Positions 1-8,446 of a stretch of 64,000 nt of DNA are shown piece by piece (position 1 is the first letter of the stretch; each line of letters begins with the position of its first letter). Made by a program: the position numbers and the translations under genes. This DNA comes from Promethearchaeota archaeon (GTDB taxonomy: Archaea > Asgardarchaeota > Lokiarchaeia > Sigyniarchaeales > SOKP01). A model generated the notes under the pieces. The model made no database searches and was not told the DNA's origin. It worked only from the letters and a program-made list of their open reading frames with translations. The DNA lies in the NCBI GenBank assembly GCA_019058365.1, contig JAHPZE010000007.1, positions 103,210 to 167,209 of the forward strand. The letters run 5' to 3'.

Positions 1-68
1 TTTTTTACAACTGAACTTATTGGAGCAACTCCGTAATAGTCTTTTTTTTCCTTTTTATCACTCGTCAT
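1..68 (-). CDS. N-terminal fragment of an unidentified protein (runs off the left edge)
   Basis: An ATG at 66-68 on the minus strand opens a frame that stays open to the window edge, giving about 22 residues beginning MTSDKKEKKDYYGV. The start is lysine-rich and hydrophilic. It is divergent from the methyltransferase at 189, and the roughly 120 bases between them would have to hold both promoters. Too little is visible to name a function, and the reading frame could be fortuitous. Confidence 0.4.
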   Translation of the reverse strand, partial: MTSDKKEKKDYYGVAPISSVVK

Positions 69-188
69 AATCTCTATTATATTAAGTTAATTTAACTATA
101 AAAATATAACAAAAATATCATATAAACAATAAAATATTTTAAATTGTAAATTATAGATGGTATACAAAAGAATTTTGAAAATAGAGAA

Positions 189-2075
189 ATGGTATATCAA
201 AAAGATTTTAAAAAATTCAAGGAATTCATTGGATTATTCGATAATTCTATAAGGGCTAACGATTTTCAGCAGTTAAATAAATTATTTCCTTCAATTGATG
301 AGTATGAAGAACAATTCTTAAGTGGTTACCATAAACGAAAGAAAGAAGGTACCTTTTATACAAACAAACAAATTTCAGATTTTATTGTATCTGAAATGCT
401 ACTTTGCTTAATTAATAAAAAATTCAATATAAATGGTTTGGAGTCAAAAAAGATTAGAAAAGTTAATGAAATTTACAAATATGATATTAAATTTAAACAA
501 AAATTAAAAGAATTATTATTAAATATTAAAATTTGTGATCCAGCATGTGGTTCGGGTGAGTTCCTATTAAGTTCGGCTGATATCATTTTTAATATTCTCA
601 AAAAACTAAATTCAAATCTAAATGTAGTTAATATTAAGAATCAAATACTAAACAACTTATACGGGTATGATATTAATGAATATGCGATTAAATTATGTAT
701 ATTGAAACTTCTCAAATGGTATCAAAATAACTTAGATGATAGCGTAAAAAAATCAATATCAATATTAAAGTTAAATTTAAAATTACAAAACAGTCTTATA
801 AATTCGAATTTTCCCAAATTTGATATAATTTTAGGAAATCCCCCTTATGGGAATATTTTAACTAAAGATGAGAAGGAAATCCTAAAAAAAGAAAACATTT
901 TCTATAATGATATTTATTGTGCTTTTTTATTAAAAGCTTTAGAGTGGAGCAATGAAGTTATAGGCTTCTTAGTTCCAAAAAGTTTCCTCCTTCGACAAGG
1001 TTATATTAATTTTAGGCAAGATTTTCTTTCTAAAGCAAATATCTTAGAAATCTATGATATTGGTTCCAAGATGTTTAAAACAGCAACAAACGAAGTACAA
1101 ATAATTTTATACGAAAATAAAAATGGATATAATGCTAGAGATTTAGATGTCTATGATTATCCAAAAACTAAGATTACTGCTTATCCAAATCAAAATGTAG
1201 ATTCATTAAGAATTTGCTTTAGTTTGAATTGTCCTTTAAGCTTAAAATCTAAAAAATTATATGTATATACATTTAAGAAAAATTGTCCCTTTTGTGGTTC
1301 AGATACGGTCGAAATGAATCGGATTAGAATAAAACCAAATGCGCAAATATATGAATTAATTGAAAAAGTTGAAAAGATCGGAGATTTAAACTACTTAAAT
1401 CCTGTAGATTTTCCAAAAATGATTAGAGGAGAAGAAGAAAAAGGGCTTAAGTTAGTAAAAACAAAATTAAGAAAAGATACAAAAGGGTCTTGCTTCTTTA
1501 TCAGCGCGAGAAACGATTTCAATTACTATATTTTCAGAAAAGTTAAATCATTTAATATTGAAGAAGTTGATCCAAAGATCTTAAAAGGTAATAATTATGA
1601 ATATTATAACCAACGAAAATTGTTAATAAAACATAATAATATTATCCCGGAAGTGCTTTATACTGAAGATAATGTGTGCTTTACATCATCAATTTATTCA
1701 TTACTCCATAATAATTCTGATGAACTAAAATACCTTTGTGCTGTTCTTAATTCAAGCTTAATTCAATTTTACTGTATATATGGTATTAATAATCAAAAAG
1801 ATACTACAATTAATTTAAATCAATATATGATTAGACATTTACCTATCGTCATTGTTGATAATGTAATTAAAAAAATAATCGTAGAAAAAGTTGACACAAT
1901 AAATAATTTATTAATTTTGAATAACCTAATTAAAAGTGAAAATGTACATCGATTGTTAAAAGACATTGATGATATAATCTTTAACCAATATTCAATAACA
2001 GAAAAAGAAAGGAATTTGATAATCTCAGAAGTAAGAAACCAAATTAAACATTTTAGAGTGCTTTATAATGAATAA
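189..2075 (+). CDS. N6-adenine DNA methyltransferase, Eco57I/TaqI-like
   Basis: 628 residues. It transfers a methyl group from S-adenosylmethionine to adenine N6 in DNA. The SAM-binding motif I DPACGSGEFLL is at about residue 117 and the catalytic motif IV NPPYG at about 217, the order of gamma-class (TaqI/Eco57I-like) enzymes. The N-terminal stretch around residues 44-62 (KRKKEGTFYTNKQISDFIV) is the usual lead-in of this family. The C-terminal 350 residues should form the target-recognition part and include an NCPFCGSD zinc-knuckle-like segment near residue 366. No PD-(D/E)XK endonuclease motif is evident at the N-terminus, so it looks like a modification-only enzyme or part of a system whose other genes lie to the left. 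No partner restriction gene is adjacent on the right. Confidence 0.85.
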   Translation: MVYQKDFKKFKEFIGLFDNSIRANDFQQLNKLFPSIDEYEEQFLSGYHKRKKEGTFYTNKQISDFIVSEMLLCLINKKFNINGLESKKIRKVNEIYKYDIKFKQKLKELLLNIKICDPACGSGEFLLSSADIIFNILKKLNSNLNVVNIKNQILNNLYGYDINEYAIKLCILKLLKWYQNNLDDSVKKSISILKLNLKLQNSLINSNFPKFDIILGNPPYGNILTKDEKEILKKENIFYNDIYCAFLLKALEWSNEVIGFLVPKSFLLRQGYINFRQDFLSKANILEIYDIGSKMFKTATNEVQIILYENKNGYNARDLDVYDYPKTKITAYPNQNVDSLRICFSLNCPLSLKSKKLYVYTFKKNCPFCGSDTVEMNRIRIKPNAQIYELIEKVEKIGDLNYLNPVDFPKMIRGEEEKGLKLVKTKLRKDTKGSCFFISARNDFNYYIFRKVKSFNIEEVDPKILKGNNYEYYNQRKLLIKHNNIIPEVLYTEDNVCFTSSIYSLLHNNSDELKYLCAVLNSSLIQFYCIYGINNQKDTTINLNQYMIRHLPIVIVDNVIKKIIVEKVDTINNLLILNNLIKSENVHRLLKDIDDIIFNQYSITEKERNLIISEVRNQIKHFRVLYNE

Positions 2076-2089
2076 ACTTTAAATGATTA

Positions 2090-2584
2090 TTATTCTCTTA
2101 ATTTAAAACAAAAATCGCACTTATTGTCTCCTAAACCCATCGCTTTTTTTCGTTCAAATTTTATTTTTGGATTAAATTCTTTAAAAGCTGCTTTATAAAA
2201 GGGAAAACACATATTATTGCATATTAATGGAATTCTTTCTTGTCGTTCTGGATTTCTATCCATTATTGCTTTATAGGGACACTCCTTTATATCGATAATC
2301 ACTTCTAAGGCAGAAATCCGATTAACTTTATATATCCAACCTTCTATAGACCATCTAAAAGTGATTATATCAACTAAATCACCTAAAGTGTTTGATTCAA
2401 TCTTCAGATATTTCTTTATCCTTCTAAAAATAATTCTCATGAGCCTAATCCAAACCGCTTTATCGATTTTTAGAGCAGTATCCCACCCTATTTCTTTTTC
2501 AGTTTCTATCATCCACACACCATCCATAGTAAAGAAGTTCTTTTCGAAGTAAAACAATTTATCAGCATCAGTTATTTTTCTCAA
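2090..2584 (-). CDS. DUF6125-like cysteine-containing protein
   Basis: 164 residues, convergent with the methyltransferase (14 bases between stops). The N-terminus (LFYFEKNFFTMDGVWMIETEKEIGW, seen at residues 10-34) matches my memory of the DUF6125 family, which begins with a short helix containing NF..LDG.W. Cysteines cluster in the second half (ECPYKA, CNNMC, CDFCF), and the C-terminal GLGDNKCDFCF resembles the end of L-2-amino-thiazoline-4-carboxylic-acid-hydrolase-like proteins, suggesting a small-molecule or metal/thiol role. No catalytic function can be assigned. It is soluble, with no signal or membrane segment. Family assignment is from recall, so moderate. Confidence 0.6.
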   Translation of the reverse strand: MRKITDADKLFYFEKNFFTMDGVWMIETEKEIGWDTALKIDKAVWIRLMRIIFRRIKKYLKIESNTLGDLVDIITFRWSIEGWIYKVNRISALEVIIDIKECPYKAIMDRNPERQERIPLICNNMCFPFYKAAFKEFNPKIKFERKKAMGLGDNKCDFCFKLRE

Positions 2585-2856
2585 ATGACAACCCCTAATT
2601 TATTTTAATAATATTAATAAAGAAAAAGATATCATTAAATTTTTTAATTGTAAATGTTTCGAAAATATTGTTATATATTAACGATAACATGGGATATTAT
2701 TAAAATATGTCATTAAATAAACTCAAATAATCATTCAGATATATGCCTTAACAGAGTCTTAAATATGGAAAACATTCTTTTTGCATTATTATAAAAATTT
2801 TTCTATAAAACTTCAGTCCCAAAGAATATGAAAAAGAAATGAGAAAAAATGGTTAA

Positions 2857-3015
2857 TTATTCCTGTTTTCTCAAAAGCGAGCTGAGTTCAGTTTTCAGCA
2901 AATCGCGTATAGCAACACGAATTACTTCTGAACGATTGGGATAAAGGTTCATGTTAACTAATTCTTCTATTCCACTTAGATATGCTTCGGGAATATGACA
3001 TGTTATTAATTTCAT
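2857..3015 (-). CDS. Ribbon-helix-helix (CopG/MetJ-fold) regulator, 52 aa
   Basis: A short gene of 52 residues, MKLITCHIPEAYLSGIEELV..., ending LLRKQE. The beginning KLITCHIPEAYL is a typical ribbon strand, followed by GIEELVNMNLYPNRSEVIRVAIRDLL. The NRSEVIR.A.R.LL segment is the hallmark of RHH repressors (helix A, turn with N/S-R-S-E, helix B). The fold binds DNA as a dimer with the beta-ribbon in the major groove. Directly upstream is a 10-bp inverted repeat (3063-3153) that could be its own operator. The length is normal for a single-domain archaeal RHH protein. Confidence 0.8.
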   Translation of the reverse strand: MKLITCHIPEAYLSGIEELVNMNLYPNRSEVIRVAIRDLLKTELSSLLRKQE

Positions 3016-3062
3016 TTTTTTTTATAAAACCCCTTTTAATATGTAAAACTTATTGTTTTTGT

Positions 3063-3153
3063 TATACTTTACACAATTTGACAATATAATATATCAGTAT
3101 AATACTACGATAATATATCTGAAATTCAATAGTAATTATGGTTGTAAAGTATA
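3063..3153. promoter_or_regulatory. Widely spaced inverted repeat upstream of the RHH gene
   Basis: TATACTTTAC at 3063-3072 is repeated in perfect inversion as GTAAAGTATA at 3144-3153. Between them two direct ATATATC copies occur, one followed by AG and one by TG. The element sits in the divergent promoter region between the RHH repressor gene (start 3015, leftward) and the gene at 3273 (rightward), where an autoregulatory operator would be expected. Binding is an inference. Confidence 0.4.
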
Positions 3154-3272
3154 TTTTTTTAACTCTTTGAATTATTTATAATTAAATCATTAAATAAAAA
3201 TCTTCATTGATTAATAGACTAAATGTTATAATCATTTATGCTTTATATTTTAAGAGTGAGGCTGAATAATTT

Positions 3273-3731
3273 ATGTTAAACAAATATAATAGCAAGAAAG
3301 CATTATTAGAAAGGTCTAGTAGAGTTATAAATTCTATTATTAATGGTATGGAAGAATTAAGTATAGTAAAAAGAAGGAAAATAATGGAAAAAAGTGGAGA
3401 AGCGTGTGCAATAGCAGGGAGTTATGAAATTGCAAAAAAAATTTCTGAAGAAACGACTTGTATTGAAGAAATTATTGAAAAAATCAATAATCAAATTCCA
3501 TGGTGCGGTCAATGGAATTTAAAAGATAATATTATTAGATCAATATGCAATGAATGTGGATGTCCTCTTGTTAGAAATAAAATTGTAAATTTAAATAGTA
3601 CATTTTGTTATTGCTCTTTAGGTTGGGTAAAAATAATTTTTAAAACCTTGCTTAAAAAGCGCGTTCACGTTGAGATGTTAAAATCAATAGGTGCAGGTGA
3701 TAATATTTGCGAATATGTTGTATATATTTAA
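3273..3731 (+). CDS. Cysteine-rich protein, DUF6144-like
   Basis: 152 residues, no membrane segment. Conserved-looking pieces are RRKIMEKSGEACA near residue 35, CNECGCPL near 90, and the C-terminal GAGDNICEYVVYI, which resembles the C-terminal strand of V4R or ATC-hydrolase-like proteins (SxGxGDxxC). From memory this agrees with DUF6144, a family of unknown role. It shares the GDN.C ending with the DUF6125-like gene at 2090-2584, so the two may be distantly related or act on similar ligands. It stands alone on the plus strand, 43 bases before the epimerase gene, and could be co-transcribed with it. Confidence 0.55.
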   Translation: MLNKYNSKKALLERSSRVINSIINGMEELSIVKRRKIMEKSGEACAIAGSYEIAKKISEETTCIEEIIEKINNQIPWCGQWNLKDNIIRSICNECGCPLVRNKIVNLNSTFCYCSLGWVKIIFKTLLKKRVHVEMLKSIGAGDNICEYVVYI

Positions 3732-3774
3732 ATAAAATAAAAATACTTAAACTGTTTCTTTAATAAAATTAATA

Positions 3775-4905
3775 ATGAGTAAATTAATATTAGTTGATGG
3801 GGCAAAAGGGCATACTGGTACATTTCTTATAAAAAAGATATTAGAAACAAAGCCAGATTGGACTATAATAGCTACAGATTTACCCATGGATAAAAGAGAT
3901 AAATTAATGGCAAAGGAGACAATTTTTAGTAATAGATTCAAGTATATGACTGAAATACTAGAAAATGAGGGAATATTCTTTATCCCAGCTGATTTAACTG
4001 ATAAGAAGTCACTTGACGAATTATTTCAAGACAAGAAATATGATATCATTTTCCATGTGGCTAGCTTGTATGATTATTTTGCTGAATTAGACCTTTTAAG
4101 AAAAATAAATGTAGGAGGTATACAAAATCTGCTTGAAATTATATGTAAAACTCAAGATTTAACTAAATTAAGATTTATTCACTGGAGTACATGTGGTGTT
4201 TACGGAGAACCAAAATATCAAAAGAATAAGAAAGGATATCCCCTTCCTGGAGATGAAACAGTGCCTTTTAAACCCCCAAATAATTACAGTATAAGTAAAA
4301 TGGAACAAGAAATGGTTTTAAAGAAATATATGAATGATTATCAATTAAAAGCCACGATTATACGACCAGCACCAATAATGGGACCATATCAGATGTATGG
4401 GGTTTTTCATATAATACAACTAGTTAATAAGTCAGGATTTGGTCCTGGCATCCATATCTACCCTAAAAAGAAACGGTTAGCAATGCCATTAATTCATGTT
4501 GAAGATTTAGTTAGATCGGCGGTATTTTTAGCAGAAAGTGATCAAACAATAGGTGAAGCTTATAATCTTATTTTAGACACGTGCTTTCAAGAAGATTTCC
4601 TTGAATATCTTGCAGATTTACTAAATGTTGATTATTTTAATTTTCCTGTATGGTGGCCGTTTTATATAATTTTTTCGAAATTTCTTTACTGGCTTAATAA
4701 AAGGAAAGATAAAAAAGCTAAAAAGCTGAACTCAAGACCGCCAGTTGATTTATCAATGGCGGATTATACTACTCATCAATATCTTTTTTCTAATAAAAAA
4801 ATTAAAGATTTAGGATTCAAGTTTAAGTTTCCAGATTATAAAAGTGCTACTAAGGATACCGTTGAATGGTATCTAAAAAATAAATGGTTGGAGAGTGAAT
4901 ACTAA
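3775..4905 (+). CDS. NAD(P)-dependent epimerase/dehydratase, extended SDR family
   Basis: 376 residues. The Rossmann nucleotide site is at the very start (VDGAKGHTGTFL, residues 8-19), a slightly altered GxxGxxG. The catalytic pair is in YSISKMEQE (Y-x3-K, about residues 171-175), with the STCGVYG serine segment about 30 residues before it, the usual SDR order. RPAPIMGP and MPLIHVEDLV are further family motifs. Members epimerise, dehydrate or oxidise nucleotide sugars or sterol-like hydroxyls; the substrate cannot be read from sequence. The C-terminal part (about 275-310) holds an aromatic hydrophobic stretch (FNFPVWWPFYIIFSKFLYWL) that may associate with membrane. The next gene starts directly after the stop codon. 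Confidence 0.8.
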   Translation: MSKLILVDGAKGHTGTFLIKKILETKPDWTIIATDLPMDKRDKLMAKETIFSNRFKYMTEILENEGIFFIPADLTDKKSLDELFQDKKYDIIFHVASLYDYFAELDLLRKINVGGIQNLLEIICKTQDLTKLRFIHWSTCGVYGEPKYQKNKKGYPLPGDETVPFKPPNNYSISKMEQEMVLKKYMNDYQLKATIIRPAPIMGPYQMYGVFHIIQLVNKSGFGPGIHIYPKKKRLAMPLIHVEDLVRSAVFLAESDQTIGEAYNLILDTCFQEDFLEYLADLLNVDYFNFPVWWPFYIIFSKFLYWLNKRKDKKAKKLNSRPPVDLSMADYTTHQYLFSNKKIKDLGFKFKFPDYKSATKDTVEWYLKNKWLESEY

Positions 4906-5382
4906 ATGGGATTTGTAGAGGGATTAATTCTAAGTTTTATAGTTGGTTGGATAAATTCTTACTTATATCGAAAATATCTACGAAGAAGAAACAAAGACTG
5001 GATTGTTTTTCTAGCAGTTATTTTCCTCTCAGCCCTATGGACTTTTGATAGTTTAATGTATTTCGAAATATTAGACATGAAATGGTTAAATTTTCTTCCT
5101 TGGGTTGATTTACCTTCCGTTAGTACTGGAAAATACTTTTTATGGAACTCTTTTATCATCTTTGGAATAGATCAAAAAATTAATTATCAACCAGGAATGG
5201 AAGTAATCGCAAGCTTTTTATTTTTATCATATTTATTTTGGTATTACCTTGGTTCTAAGCTTGGAAAAGTTATACATGGTTATAGAACATACCAACGAGG
5301 GCAATATTTTATATTTAGACCAGTGAAGAAATTCATTAAAGACCGCGAAAAAAACAAAGAAAATTCTGAGGTAAACACATAA
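4906..5382 (+). CDS. Small integral membrane protein
   Basis: 158 residues, starting on the base after the stop of the epimerase gene, so almost certainly co-translated with it. Hydrophobic segments are seen at about residues 3-22, 33-52 and 98-118, with a weaker one near 78-90. The loop after the first helix is strongly basic (RKYLRRRNK), implying a cytoplasmic loop, and the C-terminal 35 residues are basic and polar. No family recognised. The tight linkage suggests it anchors or partners the epimerase in lipid or glycan modification. Confidence 0.6.
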   Translation: MGFVEGLILSFIVGWINSYLYRKYLRRRNKDWIVFLAVIFLSALWTFDSLMYFEILDMKWLNFLPWVDLPSVSTGKYFLWNSFIIFGIDQKINYQPGMEVIASFLFLSYLFWYYLGSKLGKVIHGYRTYQRGQYFIFRPVKKFIKDREKNKENSEVNT

Positions 5383-5594
5383 AATAATTTAAGAAGATAA
5401 GACAACCCGACAATTTAGACAAAACTGGTATTCAAAATGCCTTTTTAATTTTAAATATTAGATCAAAAATCGCTGAAATTCTAAGTTTAGCGAGTAATTA
5501 TATAATAAATGAAATAACAAATCTAATTTCTAGCTCTTGTTTTTATTATTCATTCTCTTGAGCTCCTAAAGGCTCTTCCTAAGAGTCATATCTG

Positions 5595-5628
5595 GACATA
5601 TGTCAAATCACAATAAAGTTTAAATAGG
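5595..5628 (+). promoter_or_regulatory. Promoter with 10-bp palindrome upstream of the PadR-ABC operon
   Basis: A perfect palindrome GACATATGTC (5595-5604) is followed about 12 bases later by a TATA-like AAAGTTTAAATAG (about 5614-5626) and then the PadR-like gene at 5682 or 5748. A palindrome abutting the TATA/BRE is a natural operator position for an archaeal repressor, here plausibly the PadR protein itself. The rest of the 300-base gap from 5383 shows no gene. Confidence 0.45.
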
Positions 5629-5681
5629 AGACTTTTTTTAATATAGTTAAGCATATTTTTTTCAATTTCACAAACTTTCGG

Positions 5682-6449
5682 GTGCTAGAGATAGTATTTA
5701 AAAGAGATATAGATCAATTTAGGTTTGAGAATAGACCATATAGATTCATGGGACAAGATCCACCAGAGCATCATGGTCCTCCTCTTCCACCCCCTTTTGA
5801 TGGTCTTCCGTTTTTCGGACCAAAATTACCTTTTTCACACGGACATTTCAAACCCCCATTACCCATAAGTCGAGAATCATTTCAAGAAATTAGAGATTTT
5901 ATAGTTTTATTAATAATTTCAGAGTATCCTGATGGTATAACTGGATATCAATTACAAGAAAAGTATAATTTTCCAAGAGGAACACTTGTGAGGACACTGC
6001 AGGATTTAGAGGATAAACAATATTTGAACTCTAAAGAGGCAATAATTGAAGGAAGGGCAAATAAGTTTTATATAATAACAGAATTAGGAAAGAGATTCAT
6101 AGAAGAATTAAAATTGAGATGGGCAAATCTATTTAGTGTAATGTCAGAGATAACACCCCCTAATGGTTTAAAAAGGATAATGTTCGAAAAAATAAAAGAG
6201 TTTAAGTCTAAAGATGATGCCATTGATCTTTTTCGCGGATTAAGATCATGGATGAAAGATATGCTTCAAAGAATAGAAAATAAAATTGAAAACTTTAAGA
6301 AAAGTAAAACTGATTTAGATAGTATCATTCTGAAAATTGAAAGAATGGAACAATTAAATAAAGATAAAATAATAGATTTAGTCAAGGAATTAATTGAAAA
6401 AGTGAAAGATAATGAAAAGTCTATTGATAATGTTAATATTAATAAATAA
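5682..6449 (+). CDS. PadR-like winged-helix transcriptional regulator
   Basis: 255 residues with the GTG start at 5682; an ATG at 5748 (residue 23, MGQDPPEHHG) is an equally plausible start. The N-terminal 65 residues are rich in proline, glycine and histidine (PPEHHGPPLPPPFDG), possibly a metal-sensing tail. A winged helix follows at about 65-150: YPDGITGYQLQEKYNFPRG, then the recognition part LVRTLQDLEDKQYL and a wing ending KFYIITELGKRFIEEL. The second half is helical and basic-acidic, fitting a PadR dimerisation coil. It is the first gene of an operon with an ABC transporter, 48 bases before the ATPase, so it most likely controls that transporter. PadR relatives often regulate drug exporters. 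Confidence 0.75.
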   Translation: MLEIVFKRDIDQFRFENRPYRFMGQDPPEHHGPPLPPPFDGLPFFGPKLPFSHGHFKPPLPISRESFQEIRDFIVLLIISEYPDGITGYQLQEKYNFPRGTLVRTLQDLEDKQYLNSKEAIIEGRANKFYIITELGKRFIEELKLRWANLFSVMSEITPPNGLKRIMFEKIKEFKSKDDAIDLFRGLRSWMKDMLQRIENKIENFKKSKTDLDSIILKIERMEQLNKDKIIDLVKELIEKVKDNEKSIDNVNINK

Positions 6450-6497
6450 TTAAGAAAAAATTGATATAAAACAATTTATAAAAAAACATGATATAAA

Positions 6498-7586
6498 ATG
6501 ATATTACAACCATCAGGAAAGAGTAAAAAAGTAGAGATTGACAATTCAGAAACTGTTATAAAATTAGAAAATTTAACAAAAAAATTTGGGAATTTAACAG
6601 CAGTTAATAGTATAAACCTTGAAGTTCATAGAGGGGAAACAATTGGGTTAGTAGGTCCTAATGGAGCAGGTAAAACTACTACAATTAAAATGATTGCGAA
6701 AATTCTAAGACCAAATTCGGGTAGAATTCTTATTAGAACTAATAGTAGTGATTTACAAGATTTAGGAAAAATATCGAGAACTTTAAGTCAAATGGGATTT
6801 TTAATAGATATTCCCGCTTTTTACAATATGACTGCTTATCAATTATTAAGATATTTCGCAAACCTCCAAAATTACCCTAAAGATAAGATCGATCAAAGAA
6901 TAGATGAGCTTTTAGAGCGCTTCAAGCTCTCTGAATGGAAATTTGAACAGGTAAAAAATTTTTCTAAAGGAATGACTCAGAAGATAGGAATCATTCAAGC
7001 AATTATCCATGATCCGGAGATAATAATATTGGATGAACCACAAACTGGCTTGGATCCATTAGCACGTGTTGAAATACGGAAATATATCCGAGAGCTTCAA
7101 TCACAGGGAAAAACAATATTTGTTGCTTCCCATATGTTATATGAAATATCAGAAGTATGTGATAAAATCGCTTTAATTAATTATGGCTCTATAATTGGGT
7201 TTGATACAGTAGAGAATTTAGCACTTAAATTAAAGACTAGTGAATTAGATTGTGAATTACTTAAGACCATTAATGATAGTGAATTAAGCCCATTAATAGA
7301 TCGGTTAACTGAAAAACTTAAACCTTATCTAGACAAGAATTTAGACCCGATGATATCAAAAATTCCAGTAAAGTATTATCCTGAACAACAAGGGTTTAAA
7401 TTTTTTTATGATGGACGACATGAATCAAAAGGAGAGATCTTAAAGATTCTTATTAAGGAGTTCGAATCAGATTTTACAGTGATCTCATTTACTCAGCCAA
7501 AAACATCTCAACTCGAAAGAATTTATGCAGAAATGGTAAAAGACAATGATTCAAAAGGGAAAAGCAAATTAAATGGAGGGTTATAG
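6498..7586 (+). CDS. ABC transporter ATP-binding protein
   Basis: 362 residues. Walker A GPNGAGKTT at about 53-61, signature FSKGMTQK at about 155-162 (the SKGM variant common in ABC-2 type exporters), Walker B IIILDEPQTGLDP at about 173-185, and the switch histidine in ASHMLYE near 211. The 130 residues after the ATPase core are a family-typical C-terminal extension. It overlaps the permease gene by 14 bases if that starts at 7573. It powers export or membrane remodelling by the 290-residue permease encoded next; the substrate is unknown. Confidence 0.9.
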   Translation: MILQPSGKSKKVEIDNSETVIKLENLTKKFGNLTAVNSINLEVHRGETIGLVGPNGAGKTTTIKMIAKILRPNSGRILIRTNSSDLQDLGKISRTLSQMGFLIDIPAFYNMTAYQLLRYFANLQNYPKDKIDQRIDELLERFKLSEWKFEQVKNFSKGMTQKIGIIQAIIHDPEIIILDEPQTGLDPLARVEIRKYIRELQSQGKTIFVASHMLYEISEVCDKIALINYGSIIGFDTVENLALKLKTSELDCELLKTINDSELSPLIDRLTEKLKPYLDKNLDPMISKIPVKYYPEQQGFKFFYDGRHESKGEILKILIKEFESDFTVISFTQPKTSQLERIYAEMVKDNDSKGKSKLNGGL

Positions 7587-8445
7587 AAAAATGGATAATA
7601 GAAAAGAAAATCTTACTGGAATAAAGCCAATTTTATACACCATTGTATTTGAAATAAAAAATCAAAGAAAGAAATTTTATTTCTTTTCATTAATCGCACT
7701 TATTGTTGCTGTTTTATTGGGATATATCTTACAATTAATCCCAACTTATCTTCTATCAGATACACAAGCGGAGTTCTTTAATACTGGGTTACAATTTATT
7801 TCATTCATCACTTTATTTGCTGCGTGTTTGTTTTTTTCTGGAATAATTTGCTCTGAATTTGATAAAAAAACTGGTTTTATAGTTTTTCCCAAAATCAACA
7901 AATATAAATTAATACTAGGAAAATATCTTGGAAATTTAGTTCTAGTAGTTGTAATTATTACAATTTACTATTTTATTTTAGGGCTTCTCGGATTTTTCTA
8001 TTATGGTGGACCAATTAACATTCGATTCTTATATTCATACGGTATTGCTATATTATATGTAATAGCTCTAAGTAGTTTTGTAACATTTTTTAGCTCATTT
8101 ATGAGAAGTGTAAATCTTACAATCATTTCTACTCTAATAATTCTACTCATAGGGTTTAATATCGCTGATCAGCTTGTTACATTGATATTTGCGGATAATT
8201 TCGAACCTTTATACTCTCTATCATATTTAGGTTCTCTCATAACAGGGATACTCGAATATCCTTTTCCAAATCCGAGATATACTGAATTTTCATTTAGCGG
8301 TATGGGTCCAGGCGGTAGAGGAGGGGACTTCTCATTCGGTCAATGGGTAACACCTACTATTGAGATGGGAATTACCTTACTACTTGTTTTTATTGTTGTG
8401 TATTTTGTATTAGCTGCATATCTATTTAAAAGGAGGCAATTGTAG
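7573..8445 (+). CDS. ABC-2 type transporter permease
   Basis: 290 residues; the ATG at 7591 (MDNRKEN) is an alternative start that removes the overlap with the ATPase gene. About six hydrophobic segments: roughly 31-55, 72-95, 114-145, 155-180, 182-205 and 260-285. The region after helix 2 (SGIICSEFDKKTGFIVFPKI) resembles the ABC-2 signature in which the newly synthesised cytoplasmic loop carries E-x-K-x-G. A glycine-rich loop (GMGPGGRGGDFSFG) precedes the last helix. The operon with PadR, ATPase and the secreted protein downstream suggests an exporter induced by a small molecule. Confidence 0.8.
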   Translation: MEGYRKMDNRKENLTGIKPILYTIVFEIKNQRKKFYFFSLIALIVAVLLGYILQLIPTYLLSDTQAEFFNTGLQFISFITLFAACLFFSGIICSEFDKKTGFIVFPKINKYKLILGKYLGNLVLVVVIITIYYFILGLLGFFYYGGPINIRFLYSYGIAILYVIALSSFVTFFSSFMRSVNLTIISTLIILLIGFNIADQLVTLIFADNFEPLYSLSYLGSLITGILEYPFPNPRYTEFSFSGMGPGGRGGDFSFGQWVTPTIEMGITLLLVFIVVYFVLAAYLFKRRQL

Positions 8446-8446
8446 A

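Noticed and set aside
189..2075. Treating the N6-adenine methyltransferase as the PglX of the PglZ locus
   Set aside because: It lies 43 kb away with housekeeping genes between, and it has the short TaqI/Eco57I layout rather than the roughly 1200-residue PglX layout.
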